From Catellatospora sichuanensis (GTDB lineage: Bacteria; Actinomycetota; Actinomycetes; Mycobacteriales; Micromonosporaceae): a stretch of DNA of 64,000 nucleotides. The stretch is from the NCBI RefSeq assembly GCF_007483665.1, contig NZ_VIQO01000011.1:186001-250000 (forward strand). The letters run 5' to 3'. The notes below the pieces were generated by a model. It saw only the letters and a list, made by a program, of their open reading frames with translations, did not search any database and had not been told where the DNA came from. Shown in pieces: positions 43,138-51,535 of this stretch (the first letter of the stretch is position 1; the number at the start of each line of letters is the position of its first letter). The translations under genes and the position numbers were made by a program.

Positions 43138-44391
43138 TCATACCCTGACTTGGATTCCTTGCCGAATCACTTGGGGCGCCTTCTCGTGAACTGCCCGAGG
43201 TGGCAAGTGCGGTTCGAGTCGCAGGGTGCAGGCGAAGGCGATGATGTTGAGCACGGCCAGTGCCAGGAACGGCATTGCGTGCCCGAGACCGAAAAGACCT
43301 GCGAACAGGACCGGGGCGGCGATCTCGGCGCCGACGAAGGAATACTGGAACAGCGCGAGATAGCGACCACGTGTCGCCGGCGGAGCGCAGGCCGCAGCGA
43401 TTGCCATGGAAGCCGGTGCGTGGATGATTTCGGCGGTGGTGAACAGGACGGTGGCTGCGACGAGGACGGGCACGGACCAGACCGAATGCTCGCCGGAGAT
43501 GCCGGCGAACGCCAGGGACCAGGTCGTCCACAGTCCCGCAGCCAGGCAGATCAGACGTGTTCGGCGATGGCGGGCAAGGCGACGGGTGAGTGGGCCGCCC
43601 AGGACGCCGATGATGATCGCGTTGCCCACCAGGACCACCGAGGCCAGCCAGGCGGGTGCGTGCAGCGCGGTCCGGATGAAGGTCGGCAGCGTGAGGCCGA
43701 GCATGAGGGTGGACATGGCGAAGACCGTGTTCACGGCGGTGAGCATCAGGAACGGCCGGTCGGCGAGCACAGCGCGGTATCCGACGGCGGGCCCAGTGCC
43801 GTGGGCGGTGGGGCGGGGCATACGGGGATAGGCGGCGAGGGAGGCTGCCGCGAGGGTCAGGCAGATGCAGGCCGCATAGGCGATCGCGCGGTAGGTGGCG
43901 TCCTGGCCGTCGGCGAGGACGGCCCCGGTGATCAGCCCTCCGGTGCCGATACCGACCGTACGGGTGATGTTCGCTCGTGCGTACCACACGTCTTTGAGGA
44001 CCGCCGTGTGATCAGCGTGGTCGGCGATGAACGTGAAGAGCGTCGACCAGAAGAACCTGACGCCTGTCGCGCCGACTGCCGCGGCGATGAAGATACCGGC
44101 GGGTTGGCGGACGTGGACGAAGGCCAGGAATGAGGCTGCCTGCAGCAGTAGAGCGCCGATGACCAGTGTGCGCGCGCCGACGCGGTCCGCCAGCGCTCCG
44201 GCGAACAGCGGGACGGGGATCGTGATCGCGTTGGCCGCCCCGATCAGGATGCCCAGCTCCGCGAGCGGGACGGTGGTCAGCGCGGTGAAGTAGACGATCG
44301 ACAGCGGCAGGAACAGACCTCCGCCTATGGACGTGAGTAGGAGGGAACCGACAAGCGCGGTCCCGCTGCGGCGGTGGGGAAATGGTTGCAC
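43138..44391 (-). CDS. MFS exporter, attenuator-controlled
   Basis: 417 residues from GTG 44391. Twelve membrane segments; the MFS motif A-like loop is FAGALADRVGARTLVIG, and GGPLTRRLARHRRT is its repeat in the second half. It resembles drug exporters of the MFS DHA1 type. The 5' leader of about 170 bases contains a six-codon leader peptide and stable hairpins, a design used to switch on antibiotic-resistance genes when ribosomes stall. It lies downstream of a chloramphenicol phosphotransferase gene on the same strand, so export of chloramphenicol or a related ribosome inhibitor is a reasonable guess. Confidence 0.85.
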   Translation of the reverse strand: MQPFPHRRSGTALVGSLLLTSIGGGLFLPLSIVYFTALTTVPLAELGILIGAANAITIPVPLFAGALADRVGARTLVIGALLLQAASFLAFVHVRQPAGIFIAAAVGATGVRFFWSTLFTFIADHADHTAVLKDVWYARANITRTVGIGTGGLITGAVLADGQDATYRAIAYAACICLTLAAASLAAYPRMPRPTAHGTGPAVGYRAVLADRPFLMLTAVNTVFAMSTLMLGLTLPTFIRTALHAPAWLASVVLVGNAIIIGVLGGPLTRRLARHRRTRLICLAAGLWTTWSLAFAGISGEHSVWSVPVLVAATVLFTTAEIIHAPASMAIAAACAPPATRGRYLALFQYSFVGAEIAAPVLFAGLFGLGHAMPFLALAVLNIIAFACTLRLEPHLPPRAVHEKAPQVIRQGIQVRV

Positions 44392-44461
44392 GGATCGATG
44401 CCTCGCGTTCCGAAAGGGAGGAACCCGGGGCCGGCGAACGGACCCGGGGACGACAGCGGAA

Positions 44462-44529
44462 CGCCACCTGCCTGCCCAGCGGCGAGGCTGCGGGAAGACA
44501 CGCAGCCCAAGGGGCGGTTGCAGGTGGCG
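44462..44529 (-). promoter_or_regulatory. Attenuator-like RNA structure in the MFS leader
   Basis: Perfect 10-bp arms CGCCACCTGC (44462-44471) and GCAGGTGGCG (44520-44529) enclose a second hairpin, GGCTGCG/CGCAGCC (44486-44492 with 44501-44507). The outer arm starts nine bases after the leader-peptide stop, within reach of a stalled ribosome. A third dyad (CCCGGG, 44424-44448) lies nearer the MFS start. Confidence 0.6.
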
Positions 44530-44538
44530 GTCGAGGCG

Positions 44539-44559
44539 CTAGACGTCCATGAGAAGCAT
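44539..44559 (-). CDS. Leader peptide MLLMDV
   Basis: ATG CTT CTC ATG GAC GTC TAG, six codons, begins seven bases after a TAGGGT -10 element, so it is translated from the very 5' end of the transcript (leaderless). It is followed directly by the hairpins of the MFS leader. Ribosome stalling here would be expected to open the downstream structure. The peptide itself probably has no other function. Confidence 0.6.
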   Translation of the reverse strand: MLLMDV

Positions 44560-44566
44560 GGCCGTG

Positions 44567-44606
44567 ACCCTAACCGACCTGATTCCACCCCCGCATACGT
44601 TTTTTG
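44567..44606 (-). promoter_or_regulatory. Promoter of the leader-MFS transcript, WhiB7-like AT-rich block
   Basis: On the minus strand, TAGGGT (-10, 44572-44567) is 17 bases from TGCGGG (44595-44590, a poor -35). Just upstream is a run of six A (44605-44600). A weak -35 with an AT-rich block before it is the arrangement recognised by WhiB7 in antibiotic-stress promoters; WhiB7 control is inferred. Confidence 0.4.
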
Positions 44607-44672
44607 TCCGTACTCCCCGCAGCCAGGGTTGCCCGCTGCTACCTACCGGGCGGCCCGGAGCTGATCCGTCGA

Positions 44673-45206
44673 TCAGCTGACGCGGGCGGCGATGGCCCGC
44701 GCGCACACGAGGGACTCGGTATGCGTCGTGTCCACCTCCAGGTCGTAAACCACGCCGTCGTGAACCACATCCGCCTGCAACGCAGCCATTCCCTGGACCC
44801 GGTCTCCACGGGCGACCTCACGGCCGGCAGCGACCTCGCTCTCACATCTGACGCCGACCCATAGCACGTCCAGCTCACCCAGAGTCTTCTGCCAGCTCTG
44901 CTGGGACCCGGATCCGCCGAGAAAGACATCGTCGATGATGACCCTGGCGCCTGCCCGGGCCATGGCCGCGACACCCTCCATCCAAGCCGTCTGCAGCGCC
45001 CGGAAATCCGCCCCGACGCTCACTGCGCCGTCCGCCGCGAACACGATCCCCTCGTCCGACGCATGCAGCTTCGCGGGCAGCGCGTCGACGAACGAGTCGC
45101 AGCCGAACGCGAGCCACGGATCCGGAAGCACGGCCTGCAGGCACCGTACGATCCCGGACTTCCCCGAGCTGGAACCACCGTTGAGGATGATCATCTGAGT
45201 CGCCAC
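44673..45206 (-). CDS. cpt: Chloramphenicol 3-O-phosphotransferase
   Basis: 177 residues from GTG 45206, with TACCGT six bases upstream (leaderless). It follows the Streptomyces venezuelae enzyme almost residue for residue in the motifs I remember: [20 protein letters not shown] (Walker A), WLAFGCDSF with the catalytic aspartate at position 37, [36 protein letters not shown], and the end [14 protein letters not shown]. The enzyme inactivates chloramphenicol by phosphorylating its primary (C-3) hydroxyl. No chloramphenicol biosynthesis genes are seen, so this is probably a resistance gene. The MFS exporter gene follows on the same strand. Confidence 0.92.
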   Translation of the reverse strand: MATQMIILNGGSSSGKSGIVRCLQAVLPDPWLAFGCDSFVDALPAKLHASDEGIVFAADGAVSVGADFRALQTAWMEGVAAMARAGARVIIDDVFLGGSGSQQSWQKTLGELDVLWVGVRCESEVAAGREVARGDRVQGMAALQADVVHDGVVYDLEVDTTHTESLVCARAIAARVS

Positions 45207-45453
45207 CGCCCCACGGTAGGACGTCTGCCACACGCCACGGAATTGATTTCGACAGAATCTGCCCAGGCGCGCCACGACCCGGTGACCTTTCCGGTCACGG
45301 CTCTGGCTCCGTCGCCAACAGTGATCATGGAGCTGCGCTGAAGTCCTCGTCGGGGGTCTGGATGGCACCGAGCTGGGCGCCGCTCCCGGGTCGAGCGCGG
45401 CATGGGAGCTACAGCGGGCTGTTAGTGATCATCGCCACTGACCGTCAAGGCCG
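45207..45453. other. Intergenic region between cpt and the SulP operon
   Basis: No gene is seen. It holds the cpt promoter (TACCGT at 45218-45213, with an AT-rich AAATCAATT block upstream at 45249-45241) and the start of the divergent SulP control region. Confidence 0.35.
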
Positions 45454-45479
45454 ACTCTCCTCTCACCGGAGAGTAGGGT
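45454..45479 (+). promoter_or_regulatory. MerR-type operator overlapping the SulP-merR promoter
   Basis: ACTCTCC-TCTCACC-GGAGAGT, with perfect 7-bp arms, ends directly on a TAGGGT -10 (45474-45479). A dyad lying in the spacer just before the -10 is the usual MerR arrangement, and a MerR gene is in the operon. Confidence 0.55.
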
Positions 45480-45622
45480 CTGCCGAGGTCGTCGCAGGCG
45501 GTGTGGCTGCCGACCGCTGGATCGGCGCGAACGCCGACCTCTGCCATGTGGCGCCGTGCGCCGTTCTTGATCTCAGCGGGCGCGTTGCCGTGCGCTTGCT
45601 GTGCTTCCTGGAGATGAGCGAC

Positions 45623-47122
45623 ATGCCTTCCCTGCAAGCGGCGTTCGGCCGAGCGCGCCTGCCCCGCCCGGCGTGGCTGTCGCCCCGGGTACTGCGGACC
45701 GAGGTGCTCGCCGGACTGGTCGTGGCGTTGGCGCTGATCCCGGAGGCCATCTCGTTCTCCATCCTGGCCGGGGTCGATCCTCGGGTGGGGTTGTTCGCGT
45801 CGTTCACGATGGCTGTCACGATCGCGGTCTGCGGCGGTCGGCCCGCGATGATCTCCGCCGCGACCGGCGCCATCGCTCTCGTCGTAGGCCCGCTGGCCCG
45901 CGAGCACGGGCTGAACTATCTGATCGCCGCGGTCATCCTCGGCGGAGCGATCCAGATCGTACTGGCCGCGGTGGGCGTCGCGAAGCTGATGCGCTTCATT
46001 CCCCGCAGCGTCATGGTCGGGTTCGTCAACGCCCTCGCCATCCTGATCTTCATGGCACAGATCCCGCATCTGCTCGGCGTGCCCTGGCTGGTCTACCCGC
46101 TCGTCGCGGTCGCCCTCGCCGTCATGTTCGTTCTCCCCCGGCTGACCACCGCGATTCCGGCGCCGCTGGTGGCGATCGTCGCGCTGACCGCGTTCACGGT
46201 GCTGGCTCACGTGGCCGTGCCGACGGTCGGCGACGAGGGCGAGCTGCCCGACAGCCTGCCCGTCCTCGGGCTGCCCGACGTGCCGTTCACCTTCGACACG
46301 TTGCAGGTCATCGCGCCGTTCGCGGTGGGCATCGCGCTCGTCGGGCTGATGGAGTCGCTGATGACCGCGAAGCTGGTCGACGACATCACCGACACCCGCT
46401 CCGACAAGACCCGCGAATCGTGGGGCCAGGGCGTGGCGAACATCGTGACAGGCTTCTTCGGCGGCATGGGCGGCTGCGCGATGATCGGCCAGACAATGAT
46501 CAACGTGAAGGCTTCCGGCGCCCGGACCAGACTGTCGACGTTCCTCGCCGGCGCCTTCCTGCTCATCCTCGTGGTCGCGCTCGGCGACGTCGTGGCCGTC
46601 ATCCCGATGGCCGCCCTCGTCGCCGTCATGATCATCGTCTCGGTGTCGACGTTCGACTGGCACAGCATCGCGCCGAGCACCCTCAAACGCATGCCGTGGG
46701 GCGAGACCATCGTCATGGCCACCACCGTCGCCGCCACACTGATCACCCACAACCTGGCCATCGGCGTCGTCCTGGGCGTACTCGCCGCGATGGTCGTCTT
46801 CGCCCGCCGGGTCGCCCGCCTCGTAGACGTCACCAGCGTCCTGGATCCGGACGGCCGTACCCGCATCTACTCCGTGCACGGCGAGCTGTTCTTCGCCTCC
46901 AGCAACGACCTGGTCACCCGGTTCGACTACGCCGGCGATCCCGACACCGTCATCATCGACCTGTCCCAAGCCCACATCTGGGACGCGTCGTCGGTCGCCG
47001 CGCTGGACGCGATCACCACGAAGTACGCCTCCCGCGGCAAGACCGTCGAGATCATCGGCCTGAACAAGCCCAGCGCCCGAATGCACGACACCCTCGCCGG
47101 GCAGCTCAAGGTCGGCCACTGA
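45623..47122 (+). CDS. SulP-family anion transporter with STAS domain
   Basis: 499 residues from ATG 45623, with GGAG nine bases upstream. Residues 1-400 are the SLC26/SulP membrane part: LAGLVVALALIPEAISFSILAGVDPRVGLFAS, GRPAMISAATGAIALVVGPLA, and GFFGGMGGCAMIGQTMINVKASGARTRLS. Residues 405-499 form a STAS domain (VHGELFFASSNDLVTRF, VIIDLSQAHIWDASSVAALDAI). Members move sulfate, bicarbonate or related anions. The last codons overlap the merR start (TGATG), so the regulator is made with the transporter. Confidence 0.9.
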   Translation: MPSLQAAFGRARLPRPAWLSPRVLRTEVLAGLVVALALIPEAISFSILAGVDPRVGLFASFTMAVTIAVCGGRPAMISAATGAIALVVGPLAREHGLNYLIAAVILGGAIQIVLAAVGVAKLMRFIPRSVMVGFVNALAILIFMAQIPHLLGVPWLVYPLVAVALAVMFVLPRLTTAIPAPLVAIVALTAFTVLAHVAVPTVGDEGELPDSLPVLGLPDVPFTFDTLQVIAPFAVGIALVGLMESLMTAKLVDDITDTRSDKTRESWGQGVANIVTGFFGGMGGCAMIGQTMINVKASGARTRLSTFLAGAFLLILVVALGDVVAVIPMAALVAVMIIVSVSTFDWHSIAPSTLKRMPWGETIVMATTVAATLITHNLAIGVVLGVLAAMVVFARRVARLVDVTSVLDPDGRTRIYSVHGELFFASSNDLVTRFDYAGDPDTVIIDLSQAHIWDASSVAALDAITTKYASRGKTVEIIGLNKPSARMHDTLAGQLKVGH

Positions 47123-47541
47123 TGACCACGCCGAGCGCCGACCCGACCGCAGCCGGCCGGCACATGCAGATCGGCGAAGCCGCCGAACGCACCGGGCTCA
47201 GTATCCGCACCATCCGCCACTACGACGAGGCCGGGCTCGTCGTGCCGTCGGCTCGCAGCGAAGGCGGCTTCCGGCTCTACACCCAGGCCGACCTCGACCG
47301 TCTCGCCGTCATCAAACGGATGAAACCGCTCGGCTTCACCCTGGAGGAGATGCGAGACCTCCTCACCCTCCTCGACGCACTCGCCGCCGCGCCACCAGGC
47401 GAGGATCGCTCCGGCCTGCTCGACCGGCTGGCGGACTTCCACGAGGCGGCACAGCAGCAGGTCGCCGCCCTCACCCATCGGCTGCACACCGCCGAGGGCT
47501 TCGCGCTCCAGCTGCGCCAACACCTCGACCAGCATCGATGA
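47122..47541 (+). CDS. MerR-family transcriptional regulator
   Basis: 139 residues. MQIGEAAERTGLSIRTIRHYDEAGLVVPSARSEGGFRLYTQADLDRLAVIKRMKPLGFTLEEM is the MerR HTH and wing. The dimerisation helix follows (LADFHEAAQQQVAALTHRLHTAEGFALQLRQHL). No cysteines are available for metal binding, which argues against a metal sensor. It is translationally coupled to the SulP transporter and presumably acts at the dyad at 45454. Confidence 0.88.
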   Translation: MTTPSADPTAAGRHMQIGEAAERTGLSIRTIRHYDEAGLVVPSARSEGGFRLYTQADLDRLAVIKRMKPLGFTLEEMRDLLTLLDALAAAPPGEDRSGLLDRLADFHEAAQQQVAALTHRLHTAEGFALQLRQHLDQHR

Positions 47542-47732
47542 CAAAACTGACCGAAGTAGGAAAGCCGATGCTGAGCGCCTGAGCATGGCCCCTCGTTGTG
47601 GTGCGAGACATGCCCGGACCGCCGCAAGTCACGATCTCCTGCTGGTTCGCCGTCGAAATCAGCCCGCTCATGCGTGATGCCGTCCGCCGAAGAACTGGGC
47701 GCCGTCGCGACGCGGCATTGGCTCGGTCGGGG

Positions 47733-48737
47733 TCAGTCTGGAAAGCCGACGGCCCGACCCGGCGCCGCCGAGGCCGGTGATTCGGTCGTGCGGTCGACCA
47801 GGAGGGTGCCGAACGGGGTGCGCCAGTAGAGCACCTCGCGTCCGGAACGCTGCTTGGTCACCGCCCCGGCATCGAGCAGCACCCGGAGGTGGTCGCCGAC
47901 AGACCCCAGGGACAGGCCGGTGAGCGCGGCCAGGTGCGATGTGCTCACCGGTGTGCCCAACCGGCGGAGGATGGCCGCTCGGTTCAGGCCGATCAGCCGG
48001 TCCAGCCCATCCGGCGCAGGCGGGGCGGCATCGGCCAGAATGCCGCGGGCCGGGTAGACCATGCCGAAGCGCGTGGGCTGGTCCCACACCACCCAGCCGT
48101 GGCCGCAGTGCGCCGGGACGAAAATCAGCTGCTCGGCCCGGTCGAGCGGCAGCGGCGGGTCGGGGAGGTCGTTGACCTGGAGCCGGCCGTCCCCCAGCCA
48201 CTGCATGGTGCCTGCCAGGTCGGGGAAGACGCCTGCCCAGCCCTCGGCACTGAGCCGGGAGGTACGTGCCACGACGTCGGCCCGCAACCGCTGTTCCCGC
48301 GCCGGCCACTCCGGACGGACGGTGTGCGTCCAGACCCAGTCGAGCAGGAACACCGCCTCCTGCGTCAGCCCGTCGACGGACAACACGTCATCGAGTGGCC
48401 CCGGCCGGGTCGCCCGCAGGTCGGCGCGGATCTGCTCGTCGGGGCGTGCGATGACGGCCGCAAGCTCCTCGGCGAACGTCGGGGTGGCCGACGCGGGTGC
48501 CAGGGTGAGGAAGTCGGCCATGTACCGGCGCCCGAACGCAGCGGCCACCAATGCCCGCACCACCGGCCGTCGAGCCAGCATCTCCTCGTATGCGGCAACG
48601 TGTGGCCGCCGCCAGGCGTGCTGCCACGGTCGGCGCGGCCTGTCCAGCGACAGCAGCGCGGACACCGTGTCGGTCATCGGCGAAATGGTGAACCGACTGC
48701 GTGCGAGCAGATCCACCGGCACCTGCCAGACCGCCAT
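47733..48737 (-). CDS. ArsR-family regulator with large N-terminal domain
   Basis: 334 residues with GGAGG six bases before ATG 48737. The DNA-binding winged helix is C-terminal (about 245-315): LNRAAILRRLGTPVSTSHLAALTGLSLGSVGDHLRVLLDAGAVTKQRSGREVLYWRTPFG. The N-terminal 240 residues form a helical ligand-type domain of the kind found in DUF5937 ArsR proteins. It diverges from an MFS gene across 53 bases with a dyad, so it probably controls that exporter. Confidence 0.82.
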   Translation of the reverse strand: MAVWQVPVDLLARSRFTISPMTDTVSALLSLDRPRRPWQHAWRRPHVAAYEEMLARRPVVRALVAAAFGRRYMADFLTLAPASATPTFAEELAAVIARPDEQIRADLRATRPGPLDDVLSVDGLTQEAVFLLDWVWTHTVRPEWPAREQRLRADVVARTSRLSAEGWAGVFPDLAGTMQWLGDGRLQVNDLPDPPLPLDRAEQLIFVPAHCGHGWVVWDQPTRFGMVYPARGILADAAPPAPDGLDRLIGLNRAAILRRLGTPVSTSHLAALTGLSLGSVGDHLRVLLDAGAVTKQRSGREVLYWRTPFGTLLVDRTTESPASAAPGRAVGFPD

Positions 48738-48749
48738 GTTTCGCCTCCA

Positions 48750-48766
48750 GCCGTAACTTTAACGGC
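48750..48766. promoter_or_regulatory. Dyad GCCGTAACTTTAACGGC between ArsR and MFS genes
   Basis: GCCGT/ACGGC arms around an AT-rich centre in the 53-base divergent region; a likely operator of the ArsR protein. Confidence 0.45.
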
Positions 48767-48790
48767 CCCGCATCGCGGAACCCGAGGATC

Positions 48791-50062
48791 ATGGACGTGA
48801 GAACATACTCGGAACTGTTCGCCGTCAACGAGTTTCGCAACCTCTTCCTGGCCAACTGCGCCGGGATCGCCGCGCACACCAGTTCCGCGCTGGCCCTCGG
48901 CTCGCTGACGTACGCCGTGACCGGTTCGGCGGCGCTGACCGCGCTGAGCATGTTCGGGGCGCCGCTGGCCGGCGTGCTGGGCAGCCTGACCCTGCTCTCC
49001 GCCGCGGACAGCCTGCCGCCGCGCCGAGCATTGACCCTCGCCGCGCTGGTCGCGCTCGCCGGTACGGCGACCCAGGCCGTCCCGGGACTGCCGATCGGAC
49101 TCCGGTTCGCCGTCATCATGCTCGTCGCGTACGTCGGGTCGATCGTCGGTGGCGCCCGCTGGTCGCTGCTCAACGACATCCTGCCGCCCGGCGGGTACGT
49201 GCTGGCCCGATCGACGATGAACGCCAGCGTCGGCGTGATGCAGATCGCCGGGTTCGGGGCGGGCGGGCTGCTGCTGGTCTGGCTCACCCCGTATCAGGTG
49301 TTCCTGATCGCGACCGCGCTGCGGGCGCTGGCGGTGGCGACGACGTGGTTCGGCATCCGGGAGCGGCCGGCCCGGACCGGCGAGCGGGCCTCGACGGCAC
49401 GGACCATGCGGGTCAACCGGGAGCTGTGGGCCGACCGCGGACGCCGAGCGCTCTACCTCAACCTGTGGCTGCCCAGCGGCCTGGTCGTCGGCTGCGAGGC
49501 GCTGTTCCTGCCGTACGCGGGAGACCGGGCCGGTTTCCTGTTCGCCGCCGGTGCGCTCGGCATGCTCGCCGGTGACGTGGTGGTGGGGCGGTTCCTGTCG
49601 CCGGCCGCCCGCCGCCGGTGCGTCCTGCCGCTGCGGCTCCTGCTCCCCCTCCCCTACCTCGTCTTCCTGCTGCACCCGGACCTTGCACCGGCGATGCTGC
49701 TCGCGCTGGTCGCCTCATTCGGGTTCGCGGCCTCGCTGCCGTTGCAGGAGTGGCTGATCGACCGTTGCCCGCCGGAGGCACGTGGCCAGGCGCTCGGCCT
49801 GCAGCAGAACGGGATGATGACCGGGCAGGCGGTATTCGCGGCACTCGCCGGAGCGGTCGCCGACGTGCTGCCGACGCACCGGGCGGTGGCGTTGCTGGCG
49901 TTCCTGGCGCTGGCCACGACGCTGGTGCTCACTCGGAGTCTGCGGCACGCCCGGCCGGTGCCGCCGCAGGTGGTCCTGCAGGCGGCACCGGGCAGCGGGC
50001 CCTCGTCGTCAGTAGACGTAGGGCCACCCGGCGGCGTCGTAGCCGATCCGGTTGATGCCTAG
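48791..50062 (+). CDS. MFS transporter
   Basis: 423 residues from ATG 48791. About twelve helices, starting FRNLFLANCAGIAAHTSSALALGSLTYAVTGS, which is the pattern of MFS proteins of the MFS_3 or enterobactin-exporter type. GARWSLLNDILPPGGYVLARSTMN and LPLQEWLIDRCPPEARGQALGLQQNGMMTGQ mark later loops. It is paired with the divergent ArsR regulator. Its 3' end overlaps the convergent GH43 gene by 54 bases. Confidence 0.82.
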   Translation: MDVRTYSELFAVNEFRNLFLANCAGIAAHTSSALALGSLTYAVTGSAALTALSMFGAPLAGVLGSLTLLSAADSLPPRRALTLAALVALAGTATQAVPGLPIGLRFAVIMLVAYVGSIVGGARWSLLNDILPPGGYVLARSTMNASVGVMQIAGFGAGGLLLVWLTPYQVFLIATALRALAVATTWFGIRERPARTGERASTARTMRVNRELWADRGRRALYLNLWLPSGLVVGCEALFLPYAGDRAGFLFAAGALGMLAGDVVVGRFLSPAARRRCVLPLRLLLPLPYLVFLLHPDLAPAMLLALVASFGFAASLPLQEWLIDRCPPEARGQALGLQQNGMMTGQAVFAALAGAVADVLPTHRAVALLAFLALATTLVLTRSLRHARPVPPQVVLQAAPGSGPSSSVDVGPPGGVVADPVDA

Positions 50063-51502
50063 CAACGACGCTCCGTTGTCGGCGTAGTAGTGGTAGATGA
50101 GGTGTTCACCGTCGGTGTCCTGAAGGACGGCCTGGTGTCCGGGGCCGTGGACCGAGCCGTGGCCGGCCAGGACCTGGGTGCCGCCGCCGCTGGTGAGGGT
50201 GGTGCCGTTGCGGTCGACGTACGGGCCGGTGACGGTGGCGGACCGGCCGACCATGATCCGGTAGGTGCTGGCCGCGCCCTTGCAGCACAGGTCGAACGAC
50301 ATCCACATGTAGTAGTAGCTGCCGTGCTTGACGATGTAGGGCGCTTCGACGGCGCCGCCGGCGTTCGGGCGCGTAACGAGGTTGCGGACCTGGGTGTCCG
50401 ACGTCGATCGCAGTCCGGTGCCGTTGTCGAGGCGGATGAGTTTGAGGCCGGACCAGAACGATCCGAATGTCAGCCACCAGTTGCCGGATTCGTCGACGAT
50501 GAGATTGGGGTCGATGGCGTTGTAGTTGACCGCGGTCGACGACTCGATCACGAGACCGCGGTGGGTCCAGGAACCTGACGCCCCGGTGGGTGAGGTGGCC
50601 AGGAAGATGGCCGATCGCTGGGAGCCGAACGACGATGCCGAGTAATAGAGCCAGTACTGCCCATTGCGGTAGGAGATGTCCGGTGCCCACAGGTTGCGGT
50701 CGCCGTTGGTGTACGTCGTCGTCCACGACGCGCCGTTGGGCCACACCGCTCCTGCGTTACGCCAGGTGACCCGGTCGGTGGACGTCTTCAGCGACAGGTT
50801 GATCCCGGTCGCGGCCAGGAGGTAGGTGCCGTCGGGCTTCTTCACGACCGTCGGGTCGTGCGTGCCCACGTCCCCGGCCACCCGGCCGGGAGCGGGGTAC
50901 TGTCCCGGTTGCGTGCCGGGCGTGCTCGTCGGTGCGGCGGTCGGGGTGGTGCCGCCGCCGACGCGGACCAGCCTGAACTGCTGGTTGGTGCCGTTGGTGT
51001 CGTCGTATTGCGCGTACCTGCCGCCGTCTGCGGTCGACCATCCCCACAGATCGACCGCCTTGCCGCTGTTGCGGTTGATCAGCTGCAGGTAGGTCGAGTC
51101 GATGTCCTGTACCGAGAACTGCTGGTTGGTTCCGTTGAGGTCGGCCCACTGCACGATGTCGGCGCCGTTGGCCGTCGAGCGCTCGTACACGTCGAGCACC
51201 TTGCCGCTGTGCCGGACCCGCAGGCGGTAGAAACCGCCGCCGGAGTCGACGAACTGGAACTGCTGGTTGGTCGCGGCGGTGTTCGGTGTCCGCTGCACCA
51301 GTGCGGCGCCGTCGGCCGTGGACGAGTTGCCGATCTCGAGCGCCTTGCCGCTGTGCCGGTTGACGAGTTGGTAGTGAGCGCTGGTGTCGATGACTGCGGC
51401 GTCGGCGGTGGTGGCGACCGCGACCGCAGCGCCGCCCGCAACCGCGACGACCGCGGCCAGGAGGGCGGCCGCGCGTGCGCGGCGTGAGGGTCTGCTCTGC
51501 AT
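50009..51502 (-). CDS. Secreted GH43 arabinanase-like enzyme with N-terminal CBM13
   Basis: 497 residues. A signal peptide ends near ATTADA. Residues 37-180 form a RICIN/CBM13 trefoil with repeated GKALEI, GKVLDVYE and GKAVDLWG blocks and TNQQF motifs. A Thr/Pro linker follows. The GH43 five-bladed propeller (about 205-497) has the catalytic base in GTHDPTVVKKPDGTYLL, the pKa-tuning Asp in NAIDPNLIVDESGNWWLTFGSF, and the likely acid Glu in GGAVEAPYIVKHGSYYYM. This resembles endo-1,5-alpha-L-arabinanases. It follows the second GH43 gene after 33 bases and is probably co-transcribed. Confidence 0.9.
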   Translation of the reverse strand: MQSRPSRRARAAALLAAVVAVAGGAAVAVATTADAAVIDTSAHYQLVNRHSGKALEIGNSSTADGAALVQRTPNTAATNQQFQFVDSGGGFYRLRVRHSGKVLDVYERSTANGADIVQWADLNGTNQQFSVQDIDSTYLQLINRNSGKAVDLWGWSTADGGRYAQYDDTNGTNQQFRLVRVGGGTTPTAAPTSTPGTQPGQYPAPGRVAGDVGTHDPTVVKKPDGTYLLAATGINLSLKTSTDRVTWRNAGAVWPNGASWTTTYTNGDRNLWAPDISYRNGQYWLYYSASSFGSQRSAIFLATSPTGASGSWTHRGLVIESSTAVNYNAIDPNLIVDESGNWWLTFGSFWSGLKLIRLDNGTGLRSTSDTQVRNLVTRPNAGGAVEAPYIVKHGSYYYMWMSFDLCCKGAASTYRIMVGRSATVTGPYVDRNGTTLTSGGGTQVLAGHGSVHGPGHQAVLQDTDGEHLIYHYYADNGASLLGINRIGYDAAGWPYVY

Positions 51503-51535
51503 GAGAGGGTCCTTCAGGGTGGGAGATGCGGTCGG

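Noticed and set aside
45207-45368. Longer N-terminus for the chloramphenicol phosphotransferase
   Set aside because: The known enzyme starts four residues before MIILNGG, matching GTG 45206, and a -10 element lies six bases upstream.
45422-47119. Long minus-strand frame opposite the SulP gene
   Set aside because: Asp/His/Arg-rich translation without domains; SulP and STAS motifs are clear on the plus strand.
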